Shown here: positions 59,315 through 64,000 of the stretch, piece after piece
How the letters are laid out: each line of letters begins with the position of its first letter
How positions within the stretch are numbered: position 1 is the first letter of the stretch
Source: Fennellomyces sp. T-0311
Lineage: Eukaryota; Mucoromycota; Mucoromycetes; Mucorales; Lichtheimiaceae
Length of the DNA stretch: 64,000 nucleotides
Direction of reading: 5' to 3'
NCBI GenBank assembly: GCA_025266875.1
Contig: JALLLT010000040.1
Coordinates: 124,001-188,000 of the forward strand
Program-made: the position numbers and the translations under genes
Notes under the pieces: generated by a model
What the model was told of the DNA's origin: nothing
What the model saw: only the letters and a program-made list of their open reading frames with translations
The model's database searches: none

Positions 59315-61029
59315 GGCAAAGTTATACAAACAGGAGAAAACGAAAGAGCGAAATGGATTGTATTTAAAATATAATATTCGTTACAGTTACACCACACTAT
59401 AGTGCTTGGGAACACGACGAGTTTTATATATCTTTCTGCCACGCCCTTTTCACTCTCCACGTCGTATCACCTTCGACAAAACGGCTCGCGCCATTTATTA
59501 CTCGCCCCCGTTTAAGGTTTCATTCTCTTTCCCTTTTGTTTTTTACAATGGATTCAAAGTAACCCCCGAGAGCAGATCTCTTCTTGTGTGACATCGTCTG
59601 TACTACCATATACTACTTTATCAACGTCATTCCCTGCCTCTTTGCCTTGGAAGCCTTGGTAACTGAAAGCAAGCTGCGTCTGGCTGCATGGCAGTGCTTG
59701 TTTCGTAGCAACGTTTGTCCAGTCACATGCGTTCCTTGTGGTCATCCCAAAAGTGCTTCATGGGCCTCGTAGGTGAAGTGGTCTGGATGTGGCCTGAGCG
59801 TGCACACACTTCTTTTCAATCTATCTTTGGTATTTCATGCATAAATAAAAAAAACAGCGCCTTGGATATCTCTGGACTGCTTCATTAGCTATATTCTTTT
59901 GCTATATACCTAAAAATCTCTGGCACGCTTAATCATCGCCCGGTAATTGTTCCAGTTTCATCTAATCCGACTTTCCGAGCCATATGCTCCGCTATAACTT
60001 GACATTTGGCTTACCTTGAGCTAGAACCGTTTTCTGTAGATCATTACTTCCTTGCATTAGGAAATTGAGATGATGTTTCAGCGCTCCATTGGTGGCTAAT
60101 TATAGCCTCACAAATGCGAAATGATTATTACTTAGGCTACATAGTGTCATTCGACAACGTCGCCATCAATCACTGCTACTAAAGCACATCGTATCTTGGA
60201 ACAGCTACCGTTCGCACTGGTACGTACTGCTACATAAAATTTCTGACATAATACTTGCTAAGTGAAAGTGAATCTATTGTCCAAGTTATAATTAGAGCAA
60301 TATATTACTCGCTTATATTTGTGACAAATTGCTCATGATTATTTTTCAAGGAGTGAATCCAGCCACATTTGATCGATGATACAACAATTAACCCACGTAT
60401 GTACAGTAGACTCCGGCCTTTTGCGAAGTGGGTAACTTATACAGGGCTTTTAGGTGGAAATGGGACGACATACATCAAGTTTTGCAATGCTCCCCGAAAA
60501 GTTAAGTGCATAAAAGCGTTTGGTATGGTTTGCTCAAAACTCTGGCCTTCACTCTCTAATCTTGGCATCGATCCGCTTCGGCAATCTCCATTCTGTTTCG
60601 TGTACCGTCCAAAAAGTCTCAGTCTATCGGTTTCATTTTTTTTGCAATTTCTGATATCCATATAAAAAGTTCGAGCATGTTCTCGAAAATTTAATCATCT
60701 TCTTGTAGAAATAATAACTACCACAGCTACATAGCTGCTGTAACGGTGGTAAACAGGCAGGTTGCCATGGTTACAACGTAATAACCATGTACTGTAGAGT
60801 TTTTTCTTATTGCGAAATGTATTAAAGATGACTTTATATGCTACTTTCATATAGTACTTTCCATTTCCTATGCTTTCCCACTTTTGACTTCTTCCATTTT
60901 CTATGGGGTGCGAGTTTTTTTGTGGGACTTCTGCGGAATGTAATTTCGTGTTCCTGAGGAAAAGCAGTCTCAATTATCAGATGAGCCAGGAACACTGTCA
61001 TGCAAATATCATAGCTATTTTACTGCGAT
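59315..61029. other. intergenic, promoter of LIM gene and transposon flank
   Basis: About 1.7 kb. The first few hundred bp serve as the LIM gene's promoter side. No gene recognised; frames at 59554-59772 and 60369-60665 overlap on both strands without family resemblance. A perfect 8-bp inverted repeat, CATGGTTA-N8-TAACCATG, lies at about 60766-60789. The region just before 61030 may contain the 5' terminus of the transposon, but I could not identify a terminal inverted repeat. Confidence 0.5.
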
Positions 61030-63815
61030 ATGTCATTTACGCGTTTTCCGAATGGTGATAGAATCCAAACGATCCAGCTCAATATCGAGGATGGAGTACC
61101 TGTGTACGACATGGATATTGGTTGGCAGCTTACCCAGAGAAGCTACGACAAGATCATTGGTGGAATCAGCGTCACCAAATCTTGCTTAGGTGCTGTCCAG
61201 TGCACGAAGGTCGGCTGTGGCAAACTGGTGAGACCAGGATCTACCATGGCGAATATTCGCAAGCAAATCGAAGCAGGCTGCACTTTTTGCCCCGAGAAAT
61301 CCGAGTTAATTCACATTACGTGCGGTGCAAGAGTGAACATGAAGTTCACTGGCAATGGCGGCAAAATGAAGCATACGGGCATTCATACTCATGGCGAATT
61401 TGTACCACTCCACGACCCGATCGAAACTTTGAAGAAGGTGGAGGAACGTGTTCTGGAGTGTCCAGCCGATACAGCACAAGGATTGTTGGTTGGCACCAGT
61501 GTCATTCGCCCGCAGAATCCAAGTCGCCCTATCCGACTCATTGATCCCAACCTCCACCACAAGGCACGTATCAAGCGCTACAGACGAAATTATCTGGTGA
61601 AGAACAACATGCTACCTTCGGGGAAACCTGCTTTGGAGCTAGCCTCGTTGACACTCGGTGATCTTGCTAATGAGTATCCTGGATTTATCCAACAAGCGGA
61701 TATATTGCCTCAACAATTCTGCATTGCTTTCTGTAATCCAGATATTGCTTCGCGTGTCGACCTCAAGAATAACCCCATACTCACGGATGTTACTTATGAC
61801 TGTTTCCCTGGTGGATATTACTTGTGCACTACAAACATGTACTTCCAAGAACTTGACCAGTATGCGGTCATCTTCCAAGCAGTATTGGATGGTCTGTCGA
61901 GTACTCATTTCGCAGCATATTTTAAGGCATTCTTCAAGGCATTCGATTTTGCCATTGGATACCATGACGACGAGATTGATGCAAATTTCTCTGGTTTGGT
62001 GATGGACTTTTCGCTTGCTCAACGCGATGGTTTCCTCTTGGCTTTTCAGCAGACATTCCCTTTCAGTAAAATTGATCCTCAATCATTGCTGAAAGGCTGC
62101 TATCACCACTGGTGTCAGTCTGTCCAAAGACTTGCTAGCAATCATGCTGTGGTAGCGCCAGGAAGAGAGACGGATTTCGAAGACTTAGCCAGTATGATGT
62201 ACAACTCCCGTGGCGAGAAGAGCTTCGAGTTAGCCGTTCAGCAAATGCGCATCGATTTCCCGAACTCTGAACGCTGGCTAAAATGGTGGACGCAATCTGG
62301 AGTGGCGGCAATGATATTCCAATCGAAGGGGATACTGAAAGAGGAGCTACAAGAAAACTCCACCCGCACTACTAATGGAGTGGAGGCTTTCCATCGCGAC
62401 CTATATCGCATAGTGCAGCAGAAAAAGCCAATCATCGACACACTGAAGCAGATATTCAGCTATCTCCAGTGTACCGGGAGCTTTTTTCAGCGTATCGATA
62501 TTGGCGCCAAGATTAACGACAAGATGAAGCCACGAATGTAATTATTGAACTCTGTATATGTGACCTAGTTCTAACCACAGATGCGTTCATTAGCAAAAAG
62601 CGTAACCTTAAGCCAAAATTCGTCAACGATGGCCGCGCCCCTGACACTACGAAAGAATTGCTCGCAACAGGTTCAATGGAAAATTACAGTGTTCTTAATA
62701 TGTCATATTAAATTATACTACTTTTGTAGGTGGCGATGGCAAGAACAAGGAGGAAGAAAAGGAGAGGGAGAGAGGCGGAAAGAAGAAGAGTGAGGGAGCT
62801 GGGAAGAGGAAGAGTGGGGAAGATGGGCGGATGAAGAGTGAGGAAGAGGAGAGGAAGAGGAGCGAGGAAGAGGAAGAGGAAGAGGAAGAGGAAGAGGAAG
62901 AGGAAGAGGAAGAGGAAGAGGAAGAGGAGAAGAAGAAGGGAGGAAAGGAAGGGGATAGAGCGAATGAAGAAATGCGGAAGCAACAGTCATCAGAAAGGCG
63001 GCGAAAGCTTACTGAAAAGCTGGCCCAGGGAAGAGACCTGTTGAAGCAACAGAAGAAGAAAGAGGCTTTGGAGCGTCAGTCGAGAAAAAGAAAGCAGAAC
63101 GAAGGTGATGCCCAAGCAAAGTAAGATTGGAGGGAAACATATACGGTATCAGGTTTATGTTACTATATCTACTAACTATATAATAACGAAATTTAGAAAG
63201 AAAAGAGTTAATGAGTGGACAATCGCACGACTGGACTTGAGACCTGTTCCTGGTGGTGTCATGACGAAGTTCAACCTTGATCAAGCAGCTGTGCTTGGTA
63301 TGTACGATCCAAAGGCTGATGGGCATTGTGGATGGCGTGCAGCATCTGTTGTCCTGAATGGGACCGAACAAGAATGGCCACTCGTGAAGGTGTGCATGGA
63401 TGCGATTTTAAAAAAGCATAGCGAGTTCTACAGATACGGACTTCGCGTAGAGTACGACGATTTACTCAGAATGCTTAGCCATCAAACAGAAGGTGTGGGT
63501 GTCTTTTCCAACAACTACTTTGAAACGTTGGATTGCCCACGTCTTCTTGCAGAGGCATACAATCGGCCAGTAGTAATCTATAGCGACGATTCCCAGATGA
63601 CATACTTGCCACACTTACAAGAACCACCTCCGTCACCCCAAAGCCCGATTGTTCTGTATCTGTCTGCCTTCCATTTCCGCGCAATCGTACTGGATGAAGA
63701 AGCAATCACAAAGATACAGTGGCCACCGATCTATCCAGGGTACTATCAATTCAACAAGGACCTAAATCTACCTCTAGGATGGTATGATCTCTATGCACCT
63801 GTGTGTAGAACTTAA
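61030..63815 (+). mobile_element. MULE-type transposase with GCM/WRKY zinc finger, plus OTU protease
   Basis: The 503-codon ORF 61030-62541 has a GCM/WRKY-type zinc finger at residues ~50-123 (Cys 52, 58, 63, 84, 87, 98; His 115, 119, 121) and a Mutator-like DDE core: D253 in LTDVTYD, D326 in LVMDFSLAQRDG, a CxxH at 357-360 (GCYHHWCQSVQRL) and E452 in RTTNGVEAFHRD. Downstream coding exons follow in phase with each other: ~62571-62670 (FISKKRNLKPKFVNDGRAP), 62730-63120 (a Lys/Glu block of long GAG/GAA repeats) and 63197-63815. The last is an OTU-like cysteine protease with DGHCGWRAASVVLNG and a C-terminal His in SAFHFRAIVL. Whether ORF1 splices into exon 2 is unresolved, because the obvious junction (GTAATT at 62539 to CACAG at 62580) shifts frame by one base. 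The 3' terminus lies outside the window. Confidence 0.85.
62836..62937 (+). repeat. GAG/GAA triplet-hexamer repeat coding poly-Glu
   Basis: Runs of GAAGAG hexamers inside the linker exon of the transposon gene encode more than twenty consecutive Glu residues, flanked by Lys/Arg-rich sequence. It is prone to length change by slippage. Because its repeat unit is a multiple of three, such change would keep frame. Confidence 0.9.
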
Positions 63816-64000
63816 ATGGTAATATTGGACAATTTGTGAAGGTACAGTATTAGCATCTATGTTTTCCGGTTATTAACGTATCATGATAATAGAATCAAAA
63901 ATATACTTAAATACAAAACTATACAAGAACACCTCATAATCGAAACAGATGAGTATTGCAGTATAGTAAGTGCATTCAATCTTTTATGCATAGCTTGTAA

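Noticed and set aside
58378..59374. plus-strand frames of 100-172 codons over the LIM gene
   Set aside because: They are antisense to exons whose zinc ligands and splice phases fit the minus strand.
60402..60435. CAGTAGACTCCGGCC, similar to a pogo/Tigger-type terminal repeat
   Set aside because: No matching inverted copy was found within the following kilobase, so no element can be defined.
1..64000. tRNA, rRNA or CRISPR loci
   Set aside because: I scanned by eye for B-box GGTTCGA-type signals paired with A-boxes and for regularly spaced direct repeats; none held up. Small RNA genes could still be missed without a covariance search.

Overview
The window is fungal nuclear DNA, most likely from an early-diverging filamentous fungus (Mucoromycota, Mucorales-like). 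The reasons are: almost every gene is split by short introns of about 48-80 nt with GT(A/T)NGT donors; promoters are pyrimidine-rich; and the gene set (Spt6, Prp18, Sip3/Lam-type protein, class II DYRK kinase, bestrophin-like channel, F-box/TPR/LRR protein, Zn2Cys6 factor) is fungal. The genus assignment is inference. I rebuilt the exons by hand from reading frame and splice-site agreement; for the genes given as confident, all exon phases sum correctly.

Layout. 1-4.9 kb: 3' end of an MFS transporter, a small coiled-coil gene and a secreted SGNH/phospholipase B-like hydrolase, followed by about 5 kb without a convincing gene. 9.9-18.7 kb: five plus-strand genes (DYRK-family kinase, bestrophin-like anion channel, regulator with two tandem Zn2Cys6 clusters, cytosolic seryl-tRNA synthetase). 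18.7-23 kb: an accessory island built around a large inverted repeat with ~0.64 kb near-identical arms. The left arm is split by a 387 bp solo LTR, and the spacer holds a decayed gene. 23.3-34.9 kb: F-box/TPR/LRR protein, a BAR-PH-GRAM-VASt lipid-transfer protein, an alpha/beta hydrolase, and a minus-strand cell-surface-like membrane protein. 35-46 kb: a gene-poor island with decayed genes, including an F-box fragment related to the 23.3 kb gene. 46.1-59.3 kb: a compact housekeeping block of Sel1-repeat protein, prp18, tRNA m3C methyltransferase, spt6, RBR ubiquitin ligase and a four-LIM-domain protein. 61-63.8 kb: a transposon gene with a GCM/WRKY-type zinc finger, a MULE-type DDE transposase and, downstream, a Lys/Glu-rich linker joined to an OTU-type cysteine protease.

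How the genes relate. There are no operons. Linkage is functional only in the loose sense of a housekeeping block (splicing, tRNA modification, transcription elongation) set against two repeat-rich islands. prp18 and the tRNA methyltransferase are divergent across only 69 bp and probably share a promoter. The strongest candidates for something undescribed are the MULE-GCM-OTU gene at the right end and the large palindrome at 19.06-21.74 kb.
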